Of a DNA stretch of 8,638 nucleotides, positions 1 through 6,204 are shown in pieces. Origin of the DNA: Thiotrichaceae bacterium (GTDB taxonomy: Bacteria; Pseudomonadota; Gammaproteobacteria; Thiotrichales; Thiotrichaceae). Position 1 is the first letter of the stretch; each line of letters begins with the position of its first letter. The DNA is taken from assembly GCA_027008885.1 (NCBI GenBank), contig JALVDQ010000347.1, positions 1-8,638 of the forward strand, written 5' to 3'. A program made the position numbers and the translations under genes. The notes beneath the pieces are model-generated. The model saw only the letters and a program-made list of their open reading frames with translations, ran no database searches and was not told the origin of the DNA.

Positions 1-67
1 GGTAGAATCGCTTGAGAAATAAATACAGGAGCGGTGGTTAATAATGCGCCACCCTGCGTTTTCTACC

Positions 68-88
68 CTCTGTCTTCTGTCCTCTGCT
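68..88. repeat. Degenerate heptamer short tandem repeat, three units
   Basis: Three consecutive 7-bp units can be read: CTCTGTC (68-74), TTCTGTC (75-81) and CTCTGCT (82-88). Heptanucleotide repeats of this TCTGTC type are known as intergenic short tandem repeats in several bacteria. With only three imperfect units this is a small array with no evident function. Confidence 0.5.
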
Positions 89-189
89 ACCCATCCCCCC
101 CTTTTTTTATATATTTTATATTCTTGATAGTTCGTCTACAAAACACGGGTTGACCCCACTACCAGAATTTTTACTCAAGCACTACTCAT

Positions 190-211
190 CCAGACAGTTC
201 ACCCAGACAGT
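190..211. repeat. Pair of 9-bp direct repeats (CCAGACAGT)
   Basis: CCAGACAGT occurs at 190-198 and again at 203-211, a 13-bp period. On the opposite strand the second copy reads CTGTCTGGG followed by TGAACT. This resembles the end of the palindromic element at 4226-4384 (CTGTCTGGGAACT), so it may be a remnant of that element's end. The match is too short to be sure. Confidence 0.4.
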
Positions 212-248
212 CTTTCGGACTTGCGAGGAACGCCTGTTGTTTGTTAAG

Positions 249-400
249 TACCCACTCAAAATTAATCTAACAATTTGACCCCTGTTTTCTGATCTTCTTC
301 GTTATTGCTTTGCTCACATAGCCCACTATGCTCCCGTCGCAATGCCTTGAATATCAAAAAACAGGAAGCGAAATTTTGTTAAATTAATTTTGCTTGGGTA
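249..400. mobile_element. MITE-like palindromic element downstream of smg
   Basis: The 152-bp segment is an imperfect palindrome. The left arm starts TACCCACTCAAAATTAAT. The right arm read in reverse complement starts TACCCAAGCAAAATTAAT, and both continue through TAACAA to a shared CCTGTTTT. The inner arms also pair (GAT-TTC-ATTGC against GCAAT-GAA-ATC), and the centre is a CATAG/CTATG stem at 317-330 with a CCCA loop, close to the exact midpoint. It has no coding capacity. This is the form of a miniature inverted-repeat transposable element or a large extragenic palindrome. It starts 11 bases past the smg stop codon, so transcripts of smg would end in a long hairpin. No clear target-site duplication is visible. 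Confidence 0.7.
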
Positions 401-411
401 GTTACTTCAGC

Positions 412-882
412 TTAATGATAAACGGGTAATTCTTCACCAAGTGCGACATCATCCATCCAGATATATTCTGCTTCGGAATCAGGCTGGTTAAGCAGGAGCA
501 TTAAAATCACCCATTTAAGACGGTTTAGATCAAATTCTTTATCACCGAGTGACAATACCCTGTCAATGGTTCGTTCAAACATTTCTGAACTCAGTACACC
601 TGCATTAGACAATGAGAGCATATAATTCTGACATTCTGAATCAAGAAAGCGGTTTTCAAATTTGGAAAACTGCCTGATTGATACAGATTTTGGTTCAGTC
701 AAATAAATATCATCGTCATCTGCAAGGCTTTCCAGCCAGTCAAATGCTTTGCTAATGCGTGTATTGGGAAAGCCTGCTTCTTTGAGGTAACCATGTAAAA
801 CTTCACGGTTTTGGGTAACATCTTCTACTTCAGCATAATTATCAAACAGGTAAAAAAGTACATCCAATGTATTTTCTTTCAT
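412..882 (-). CDS. smg: Smg family protein (DUF494)
   Basis: This is a 156-residue Smg/DUF494 protein, about the same length as the E. coli Smg protein (157). The fit is best in the N-terminal block (LDVLFYLFDNY, residues 4-14), in the predicted helix around FDWLESLADD (48-57), and in the conserved C-terminal stretch LKWVILMLLLNQPDSEAEY (about 121-139). It looks cytoplasmic, with no signal peptide or membrane segment. The molecular role of Smg is not established; the gene lies next to dprA/smf across many gammaproteobacteria, as here. A longer frame beginning with TTG at 897 exists, but the ATG at 882 matches the family N-terminus (Met followed shortly by LDVLFYLF) and is preferred. Its ribosome binding site is weak (CAGAG). 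A promoter lies about 110 bases upstream, so it can be expressed apart from dprA. Confidence 0.93.
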   Translation of the reverse strand: MKENTLDVLFYLFDNYAEVEDVTQNREVLHGYLKEAGFPNTRISKAFDWLESLADDDDIYLTEPKSVSIRQFSKFENRFLDSECQNYMLSLSNAGVLSSEMFERTIDRVLSLGDKEFDLNRLKWVILMLLLNQPDSEAEYIWMDDVALGEELPVYH

Positions 883-992
883 CAACTCTGGTCTCAATTA
901 TTTACAGATACTATGATCTCTTTATGCCGTGAAATGCAAACGCAAAGTAGCCCGATAGAATCTGTTATTGTTTTTGGGGATATTCGCCCGGT

Positions 993-1021
993 ATTCTACA
1001 ATAAATATGCACAATTGTCAT
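993..1021 (-). promoter_or_regulatory. Predicted sigma70-type promoter of smg
   Basis: On the minus strand ATGACA (1016-1021) serves as the -35 hexamer and TAGAAT (993-998) as the -10, with exactly 17 bp between them. Each differs from consensus by one base. It lies in the dprA-smg gap, pointing at smg, and would leave an untranslated leader of about 105 bases. Read by eye only. Confidence 0.5.
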
Positions 1022-1077
1022 CTTGAGCGCACGCCGACCGACTATTGGGGGTATTTTGCTACTGTTCAGACATCAGC

Positions 1078-2238
1078 TCAGGTAATGCGTGTGTAAGTTC
1101 CACCACCGCTGGAAGTGACTTTATTCTGCAGTTCAAGAATGAGTAAGCGTGCTGCGATTGATTCTGCTTCTGACCCTGTTCTCAGCACCAGTTCATCAAT
1201 TGAAATCGGATCGTAACCCATTTTTGAGAGCAATTCTTCATCATCATGGTTATCACCTCTGTCAGTGGCATTGGAATCATTGTTCAGGGCTGTATCCTCT
1301 TCTGCCCCCAGTGTGTTTGAGGCAGGATTTTGTGTGCTATGCAGCAGCTTCATATCAATAAGTGTGGACATTTCTTCAAGAATATCCTGCGCTGTTTCAA
1401 CCAGCTTGGCTCCCTCACGGATTAGCTGGTGACAACCTTTGGCAAGCGGGTTATGAATGGAGCCGGGAATGGCAAAAACTTCCCTGTTTTGCTCGGTTGC
1501 CAGTCGTGCGGTAATCAGTGAACCGCTTTTTTTGGCTGCTTCGACTACCAGTGTGCCATGCGACATGCCACTTATTATACGGTTTCGTCGGGGAAAATTT
1601 TCTGCTTTTGGCTGGGTTCCGACAGGAAATTCACTCACCAGCGCTCCATTTTCTACAATCGAATGCGCCAGTTTTCGGTGCCTTGCAGGATATACACGGT
1701 CAATACCGGTTGCAATTACGCCTATTGTTGGGCTGTTTGCTGCGATTGCTCCCTGATGCGCCTTACCATCAATCCCCAGAGCCAGACCGCTGTTAATACA
1801 AAGCCCTGACTTTCCCAGGTATTTTGCAAATTCATAGGCGTTTGATAGTCCTCCCGGGGTTGGGTTACGACTACCAATAATGGCTAGTTGCGGATCGTTT
1901 AGTACAGACAGGGAACCATGCACATAAAGCAAAGGGGGTGGATTGCTGATTTGCCTGAGAAGCGCAGGATATTCAGCACAATTGAGTGTTATTATGTAGC
2001 GGTTTTGTGCGGCATCCAGCCAATCCATATCGGCTTTGGCTGCTTCCCGGGTTTTACATGCCTGAATACTGGAAATCAGGCGTTCTGAAAATCCGCCCTG
2101 CTTTAAACTTTCTCTGGTTTGAGAAAAAACATTGGCTGGAGTATCAAATTTATCCAGCAATTTTTTGAATGTGATAGAACCTACCCCTGGAACCCGCCAT
2201 AGCGAGATCCAGGATTGAAGCACTTCAGGTGTTTTCAT
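1078..2238 (-). CDS. dprA: DNA-processing protein DprA
   Basis: The gene encodes a 386-residue DprA/Smf protein, which binds incoming single-stranded DNA in the cytoplasm and loads RecA on it during natural transformation. The N-terminal region carries a helix-hairpin-helix-like segment (LWRVPGVGSITFKKLL, 13-28). The Rossmann-like DNA-binding domain spans about 85-290. Its hallmark motifs are all present: IGSRNPTPGG (121-130), SGLALGIDGKAH (150-161), GIDRVYPARH (178-187), FPRRNRIISG (215-224) and the block around EQNREVFAIPGSIHNPLAKG (249-268). A linker of roughly 40 residues rich in Asn and Asp follows. The C-terminus (about 333-386) looks like the DprA winged-helix domain, with ISIDELVLRTG and a terminal GGGTYTRIT. 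The start lies 16 bp after the tsaP stop codon and has no clear Shine-Dalgarno, so it is probably co-transcribed with tsaP. The frame is intact. Confidence 0.97.
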   Translation of the reverse strand: MKTPEVLQSWISLWRVPGVGSITFKKLLDKFDTPANVFSQTRESLKQGGFSERLISSIQACKTREAAKADMDWLDAAQNRYIITLNCAEYPALLRQISNPPPLLYVHGSLSVLNDPQLAIIGSRNPTPGGLSNAYEFAKYLGKSGLCINSGLALGIDGKAHQGAIAANSPTIGVIATGIDRVYPARHRKLAHSIVENGALVSEFPVGTQPKAENFPRRNRIISGMSHGTLVVEAAKKSGSLITARLATEQNREVFAIPGSIHNPLAKGCHQLIREGAKLVETAQDILEEMSTLIDMKLLHSTQNPASNTLGAEEDTALNNDSNATDRGDNHDDEELLSKMGYDPISIDELVLRTGSEAESIAARLLILELQNKVTSSGGGTYTRIT

Positions 2239-2254
2239 AGGGATACACTATAAT

Positions 2255-3475
2255 TTATGGATTCCCTATTTTATACCCTTTTTTAACTGCAGTTTGAGAA
2301 CCTGTAATCAATGCATAACTGATATTGTTTAATACCTTGTAAACAATGGCGGTTGCGACGCGTTCAGGTGGTAATGTTACTTTTGCCGCCTGAACCGGCT
2401 CAAAGCTGTACTTTCTTTGCGCTTTTTCGATTGGATCATTGATGATTCTTGGAGGCGTATAGACTCCAAGTGTATGACCTGGTCTGATGCCATCACGCGC
2501 GCCCCGATTGACCGTGATAACCATTGTTTCGCCAGAAATAATATGCGCATTAAACATTGAAACAATCGAACCCCTGACTTTAAAACGGGGTCTCTGGATT
2601 GGTGCGTTCAGGGTATTGGTTTCGTCTTTTTCATACAGGAGCTTGTCGCCAGGTCTTATCTCACGAATAGACTCTGCAATTTTTGCGGTTGCCACTTCAG
2701 CATTTAACGCAGGCTTTTCAACTTCCAGGAAGCCTGTATAAATGACTTCATAACCCAGCTTTTCCCCAGTATCCGGATCTGTCAGCTCTTTACCTTTGTG
2801 GTAGATAGCATAGCGACCACCAGAGTGACGATCAGAGAGATGTTTTACATACACATCCTGACCTTTTTCAAAGAGCAGTTTTGCACCATTCGCAGCGACG
2901 ATATAAGGTGAATTATTAATCGTGTCTTCATCCAGTACGCGTGACCAAACCAGGAATGGTGCCAAAGTAGAAATTGGCTCTCCACCCTGTCCTTTCCGCT
3001 CGATACGCATTTGCGGAACCATTTTGTCAACCACAGAACCATCCTGTTGCCTGACTGCTTTTCTGCTCTGGTAAATGTACAGAACATCTCCAGGATAAAT
3101 TCTGTGCGGGTTTGCAAGTTTCTGGTTCTTGTCCCAGATTTCAGGCCAGTATGCGGGGTTATTCAAAAACCTGTTGGAAATAGCCCATAGAGTATCGCCT
3201 TTTTTTACTACATAGCGTTTAGGGGCTGAAGCCTTAAAACTTGCTCCTGGTCTGATCACGGTGCGTTTGATTTTAGGCTGATATTTTACCTCTTGAAAGC
3301 TGGAACCAGGGCTTCCATAATAACTATCATACTGATGATCAACGACAGGAACCCCTTGCGAAGAAAATTTTGGCGCAGAGAGATCCGATAACGGGTTGTT
3401 ACTGCAACCACCAAGAATAGCGAGTGTCAAAACAGGTATTGGAGCAAGTGCCATACGTGGAATATTAAAAAACAT
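2255..3475 (-). CDS. tsaP: LysM-domain protein, probable type IV pilus secretin-associated protein TsaP
   Basis: The product is about 406 residues with an N-terminal export signal and a LysM peptidoglycan-binding domain at about 88-134 (YVVKKGDTLWAISNRFL through the IYPGDVLYIYQ end). Its C-terminal part (about 270-406) resembles the FlgT-C-like region of TsaP. TsaP anchors the type IV pilus secretin ring to peptidoglycan, and in Pseudomonas its gene (PA0020) also lies beside def and dprA, which supports the name. The frame is open to an ATG at 3550. I prefer the ATG at 3475 because AAAGAGG stands five bases before it and the hydrophobic signal then begins at once (MFFNIPRMALAPIPVLTLAI). The signal ends in LGGC (Cys24), which fits a lipobox, so the protein may be a lipoprotein. 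It could be a related LysM protein rather than TsaP proper. Confidence 0.78.
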   Translation of the reverse strand: MFFNIPRMALAPIPVLTLAILGGCSNNPLSDLSAPKFSSQGVPVVDHQYDSYYGSPGSSFQEVKYQPKIKRTVIRPGASFKASAPKRYVVKKGDTLWAISNRFLNNPAYWPEIWDKNQKLANPHRIYPGDVLYIYQSRKAVRQQDGSVVDKMVPQMRIERKGQGGEPISTLAPFLVWSRVLDEDTINNSPYIVAANGAKLLFEKGQDVYVKHLSDRHSGGRYAIYHKGKELTDPDTGEKLGYEVIYTGFLEVEKPALNAEVATAKIAESIREIRPGDKLLYEKDETNTLNAPIQRPRFKVRGSIVSMFNAHIISGETMVITVNRGARDGIRPGHTLGVYTPPRIINDPIEKAQRKYSFEPVQAAKVTLPPERVATAIVYKVLNNISYALITGSQTAVKKGYKIGNP

Positions 3476-3480
3476 GGAAG

Positions 3481-3487
3481 CCTCTTT
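3481..3487 (-). promoter_or_regulatory. Ribosome binding site deciding the tsaP start
   Basis: On the minus strand AAAGAGG ends five bases before the ATG at 3475. No comparable site precedes the upstream in-frame ATG at 3550, so translation probably starts at 3475 and the 25 additional polar residues (Lys/Asn/Gln-rich) are not made. Confidence 0.65.
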
Positions 3488-3637
3488 TCTATTATTTTTG
3501 TTATTTTGTTTTTCTGTTGTTTTAAGCTGAATCAGTGAAGATTCAGCCATAAACTCATGCCCGGATTCTTATGCCACTGATACCAAACTTTATACTACCC
3601 AAAGGTTTTTCGAGTGACATCAGTGTGGTATGGTTAT

Positions 3638-3665
3638 TTGGACAAGAACTTTGACTTGATATAAT
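3638..3665 (+). promoter_or_regulatory. Predicted extended -10 promoter of def
   Basis: TATAAT at 3660-3665 is a perfect -10 hexamer preceded by TGA (3657-3659), giving an extended -10 element. TTGGAC at 3638-3643 is a fair -35 at 16-bp spacing. It lies in the divergent tsaP/def region and would leave a leader of about 43 bases before the def ATG. Confidence 0.6.
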
Positions 3666-3714
3666 AACGCAAGCCTTGATTAAGGCGGATGTTTTTCTGA
3701 CTTACGGTAGCTAA

Positions 3715-4224
3715 ATGGCAATTTTAAATATAATACGATTTCCTGATGAACGATTACGCACTAAAGCAGCTCCTGTAACCGAGGTATCAGATGCAATTCG
3801 CAGCTTTCTTGATGATATGCTGGAAACCATGTACGCTGCGCCTGGAATCGGTCTTGCTGCCACTCAGGTTAATGTTCATCAACAAATTGTCGTGATTGAT
3901 ATTTCTGAAGAAAAAAATCAGCCTTATGTTTTTATTAATCCGGTGATTACCAAAGCAGATGGCGAAGAGGTAACCGAAGAAGGCTGTCTCTCGGTTCCCG
4001 AGTATTACGCCGAAGTGCAACGTGCTGAAAAAGTGACAGTTGAGGCAATTGACCGAAATGGTGACAAATTCACACTTGAGGCAGACGGGCTGCTGGCAGT
4101 TTGCATCCAGCATGAACTGGATCATCTCAAGGGAAAGCTTTTTATTGATTATCTCTCCCCGCTCAAGCAAAAACGGCTTCGCAAAAAACTGCAAAAAAAA
4201 GCAAAGAGAAATCAGCTGGCTTAG
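3715..4224 (+). CDS. def: Peptide deformylase
   Basis: Peptide deformylase removes the formyl group from the N-terminal methionine of nascent proteins at the ribosome, using a bound metal (usually iron). The 169-residue product is the normal size for the bacterial type 1 enzyme. All three signature motifs are present: GIGLAATQ (44-51), EGCLSVP (89-95) and QHELDHLKG (132-140). Cys91, His133 and His137 should ligate the metal and Glu134 should be the catalytic base. The C-terminal tail is lysine- and arginine-rich (151-166), as in the family, where it contacts the ribosome. The ATG at 3715 gives the family N-terminus ([15 protein letters not shown]). The ribosome binding site is weak (GGTAG). 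The usual partner fmt does not follow; a palindromic element begins 2 bases after the stop codon. Confidence 0.98.
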   Translation: MAILNIIRFPDERLRTKAAPVTEVSDAIRSFLDDMLETMYAAPGIGLAATQVNVHQQIVVIDISEEKNQPYVFINPVITKADGEEVTEEGCLSVPEYYAEVQRAEKVTVEAIDRNGDKFTLEADGLLAVCIQHELDHLKGKLFIDYLSPLKQKRLRKKLQKKAKRNQLA

Positions 4225-4225
4225 G

Positions 4226-4384
4226 AGCCTGTCTGGGAACTAGAAATTGACTGCAAATCCCACAATTATCATAATCTGAGCTTATCAAGTTCGTTAAATA
4301 GAGCGACTATTCGCCTCTCTTGATAAACTCACCTTATAACAATTCTGAAATTTTCGTTTCAATCCCAGTTCTCAGACATAGGCT
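4226..4384. mobile_element. MITE-like palindromic element directly after def
   Basis: The 159-bp segment is an imperfect palindrome. The ends are AGCCTGTCTGGGAACT (4226-4241) and, in reverse complement of 4367-4384, AGCCTATGTCTGAGAACT. The inner arms GAGCTTATCAAG (4278-4289) and CTTGATAAACTC (4319-4330) pair, and partial complementarity extends outward through AATT and ATAA blocks. A small GCGA/TCGC hairpin (4303-4314) lies near the centre. It has no coding capacity. The form is that of a non-autonomous MITE; its ends differ from those of the element at 249-400, so the two are separate families. It starts 2 bases after the def stop codon and could act as the def transcript's terminal hairpin. 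No clear target-site duplication is seen. Confidence 0.7.
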
Positions 4385-4405
4385 ATGGACTTGGGGTATG
4401 GACTT
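4384..4405. repeat. Pair of 9-bp direct repeats (TATGGACTT)
   Basis: TATGGACTT occurs at 4384-4392 and 4397-4405 with GGGG between, directly at the right end of the palindromic element. This could be a duplication from element insertion or slippage. No function is evident. Confidence 0.45.
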
Positions 4406-4495
4406 AGAGTAATGCAAGGAACTAACTCCAAAAACCGTATCTAATCCCCCATATTCTCTCTTTAGATGAGTCATGGAAAGATTACCGTGTTAAGA

Positions 4496-4566
4496 TGTCA
4501 GGGACACTGCAATATACAGGCATATACAGGCAAAAATGAAGGATTATAATTGCACCATCCCTGTCA
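4496..4566. repeat. Inverted repeat enclosing a tandem 10-bp repeat upstream of the membrane-protein gene
   Basis: The arms are TGTCAGGGACACTGCAAT (4496-4513) and, in reverse complement of 4549-4566, TGACAGGGATGGTGCAAT; 14 of 18 positions match. Between them ATATACAGGC is repeated twice head to tail (4512-4521 and 4522-4531). The right arm overlaps a TATAAT sequence. It lies 47-117 bp upstream of the start codon at 4613 and could be an operator, a leader hairpin or the remnant of another small palindromic element. Confidence 0.5.
4545..4550 (+). promoter_or_regulatory. Possible -10 box for the two-gene membrane operon
   Basis: TATAAT at 4545-4550 matches the -10 consensus perfectly and lies 62 bases upstream of the start codon at 4613. 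No convincing -35 is found at 16-18 bp, where the tandem ATATACAGGC repeat sits, and there is no TGn extension. If used, it probably depends on an activator or is weak. Confidence 0.3.
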
Positions 4567-4603
4567 AATACCTAAACTAATGTGAGTTCACTATCCATCC
4601 CAC

Positions 4604-4610
4604 GGAGGGG
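4604..4610 (+). promoter_or_regulatory. Strong ribosome binding site before the membrane-protein gene
   Basis: GGAGGGG at 4604-4610 stands a few bases before the ATG at 4613. It is the best Shine-Dalgarno sequence in the window and fixes this start. Confidence 0.8.
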
Positions 4611-4612
4611 AA

Positions 4613-6202
4613 ATGAACAGTTCACGTATTATTCTGATATTACTGATTATTTTACTGTCAATTGTGTCATTTTACACAAGCTTTGACGGACTAAGGCAGT
4701 TTGCCTTTGCCAGCAAGGAAAGCCCCTCTCATGTGGGCATTGTGATTATTGCTGTGCTGGTTCTTAGCATTCAGTTATTTCTTGTTTATTCACTTCACCG
4801 CGTGGCAAAAACCAGACAGCTAAAAACCCGACTTGCCTGGCTTCCTCCCTATTTGCTAACCATGTTGATCAGTGTCTTTTTCAGCTATGGCTTTTATTAC
4901 AAACTGTTTCGGGCCGACGGTTATGCCAGGGATAAATTTAGCGTACAACTAGCAGCCGCAAGTAAAGACGCACAAAAATACCTGGAAGCATTTGAAGCAA
5001 TTCAGGAAGGTGGCGACCAGCTCAAAGCCTATTCCTTAAAGCGCTCCAATGAAGAAAAGCAATTTGGCGGAACCTGTGGTGATCATTCGCCACCGGGCAA
5101 GGGACCCCGGCAGTTATTCAGATTGCAGGAAGCAGAAAAATTTAATTATATTGCAGAAAACATCAAGCCCTTAACCCAAAAGGTAAAGAGTGAAATTGAA
5201 GAACTTAAAAAGGCAATCGCCAGTTACTCACCCAATATAAAAGATTTAGCGGGCTTTCAGCGCAAGTTGAATGACCTTGTGCAGCGGATTAATGCGAATA
5301 ATAACTCGTTTGTTCTGTCGTATACCAAACAGGCGATTCGTTCGCGCATAGGTAAAAACAGGGAAAACATTATCGCAGAGAATATTGGCTGCCCTGATGA
5401 AACCATCAGCAATAGCGGTAATGTGATGCTGCAAAATATTACGCATTTACCCGTTCTCAAAGAAATAAAACTGTTTAATCCCAACAATGATAAAGAAGTG
5501 CTGACACGCGCCCTGCAAGTTTTTAAAAGCCTGCCACGGATTGTTGCCAATTCGGTTTTTGCAGATGCGCAGGCATCAAAAGCAGTCAGAGCTGAAAAGA
5601 ACAAACTGATTCTGAAAAAAGCCGATTTTATGCCCCTGATTCTTGGTGCATTGATTGATTTTATGCTGTTAATAGTCGGTTTCACCAACGGTATTCAGTC
5701 ACGCAAGGATAACTGGTTATCCCCCGCCTATGAAGGTGAGTTTTTTAGCGCCCTGGATGCCAAACGCATCAAAAATAATACCCGCCTGAATAATATCGTT
5801 GAACTGTTGCAGCCTCATCTATTAAAGACGTTTGGTGGATATTTCTTTTTTATACCAAGCACCACTATCGCAGGGCATCCACAAAGCGGAAAACTGCTTG
5901 AAATGTTTGAAGTATTAACCACTGAGCGTATAAAACCTGCGTATTTACGCAATATTCCTTATCGCTGGCTTCCTGCCTCGGTCAAAGAGCGTTTGGAGAG
6001 GCTTTATCAGGAGAAAATTGATAACAAACAGGGCTTTAATATTTATCGCATGAACAAGGCGCAGTGGAGTGAATTTAAACAGGTTCTGAATATTAATGAG
6101 CTGATATCTACAGTACAGGACAAACTGCAAAGCAAGCCGCAGGTTAATTCACAAAAACAAGAAAAACAGGCTGAATCGGACAATAACTCAGCGAATAAAT
6201 AG
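4613..6202 (+). CDS. Unrecognised four-pass inner-membrane protein with large periplasmic helical domain
   Basis: I do not recognise the family of this 529-residue protein. Hydrophobic segments lie at about 5-22, 42-60, 77-97 and 338-358. The basic loop 62-73 and the basic residues after the last segment suggest both termini are cytoplasmic, with residues about 98-337 in the periplasm. That domain is rich in charged, probably helical or coiled-coil sequence (112-145 and 170-230). It contains the only two cysteines, Cys155 in the striking stretch CGDHSPPGKGPR (155-166) and Cys260; they could form a disulfide. The cytoplasmic part (about 360-505) looks folded and has IPSTTIAGHPQSGKLLEMF (414-432), followed by a Gln/Lys/Asn-rich tail. 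The start is set by a strong GGAGG. The next gene begins 2 bases after its stop codon, implying an operon and perhaps a complex with the PBP-like product. Confidence 0.85.
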   Translation: MNSSRIILILLIILLSIVSFYTSFDGLRQFAFASKESPSHVGIVIIAVLVLSIQLFLVYSLHRVAKTRQLKTRLAWLPPYLLTMLISVFFSYGFYYKLFRADGYARDKFSVQLAAASKDAQKYLEAFEAIQEGGDQLKAYSLKRSNEEKQFGGTCGDHSPPGKGPRQLFRLQEAEKFNYIAENIKPLTQKVKSEIEELKKAIASYSPNIKDLAGFQRKLNDLVQRINANNNSFVLSYTKQAIRSRIGKNRENIIAENIGCPDETISNSGNVMLQNITHLPVLKEIKLFNPNNDKEVLTRALQVFKSLPRIVANSVFADAQASKAVRAEKNKLILKKADFMPLILGALIDFMLLIVGFTNGIQSRKDNWLSPAYEGEFFSALDAKRIKNNTRLNNIVELLQPHLLKTFGGYFFFIPSTTIAGHPQSGKLLEMFEVLTTERIKPAYLRNIPYRWLPASVKERLERLYQEKIDNKQGFNIYRMNKAQWSEFKQVLNINELISTVQDKLQSKPQVNSQKQEKQAESDNNSANK

Positions 6203-6204
6203 AC

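Larger units (their letters stand above)
1..248. other. Non-coding stretch at left edge
   Basis: I find no supportable gene here on either strand. topA, which follows smg in many gammaproteobacteria, would be expected on the minus strand but no TopA-like reading frame is visible. The stretch contains a short heptamer repeat (68-88), a C7T7 homopolymer junction (95-108), a very AT-rich run (107-125) and a pair of CCAGACAGT direct repeats (190-198 and 203-211). It reads as intergenic or decayed DNA next to the palindromic element that begins at 249. Confidence 0.6.

Noticed and set aside
33..53. GGTGG/CCACC inverted repeat followed by TTTT, possible terminator of a gene left of the window
   Set aside because: The stem is only 5 bp with an 11-base loop and the T run is short and offset; no upstream gene is visible to support it.
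249..400. CRISPR array or tRNA gene in the repeat-rich left region
   Set aside because: There is no regular direct repeat with spacers and no cloverleaf; the structure is a single palindrome.
811..1026. Plus-strand 71-codon frame opposite the smg start and promoter region
   Set aside because: It overlaps smg and its predicted promoter in antisense, has no family resemblance and no good ribosome binding site.
3589..3617. TATAAA on the minus strand as a tsaP promoter
   Set aside because: The -10-like box is fair, but no acceptable -35 is found at 16-18 bp, and such a box is expected by chance in AT-rich DNA.
3787..4194. Minus-strand 135-codon frame opposite def
   Set aside because: def is certain from its three motifs; the antisense frame has no family features.
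5257..5688. Minus-strand 143-codon frame inside the membrane-protein gene
   Set aside because: It lies wholly within the plus-strand gene, shows no recognisable domain, and its composition is what an antisense shadow would give.
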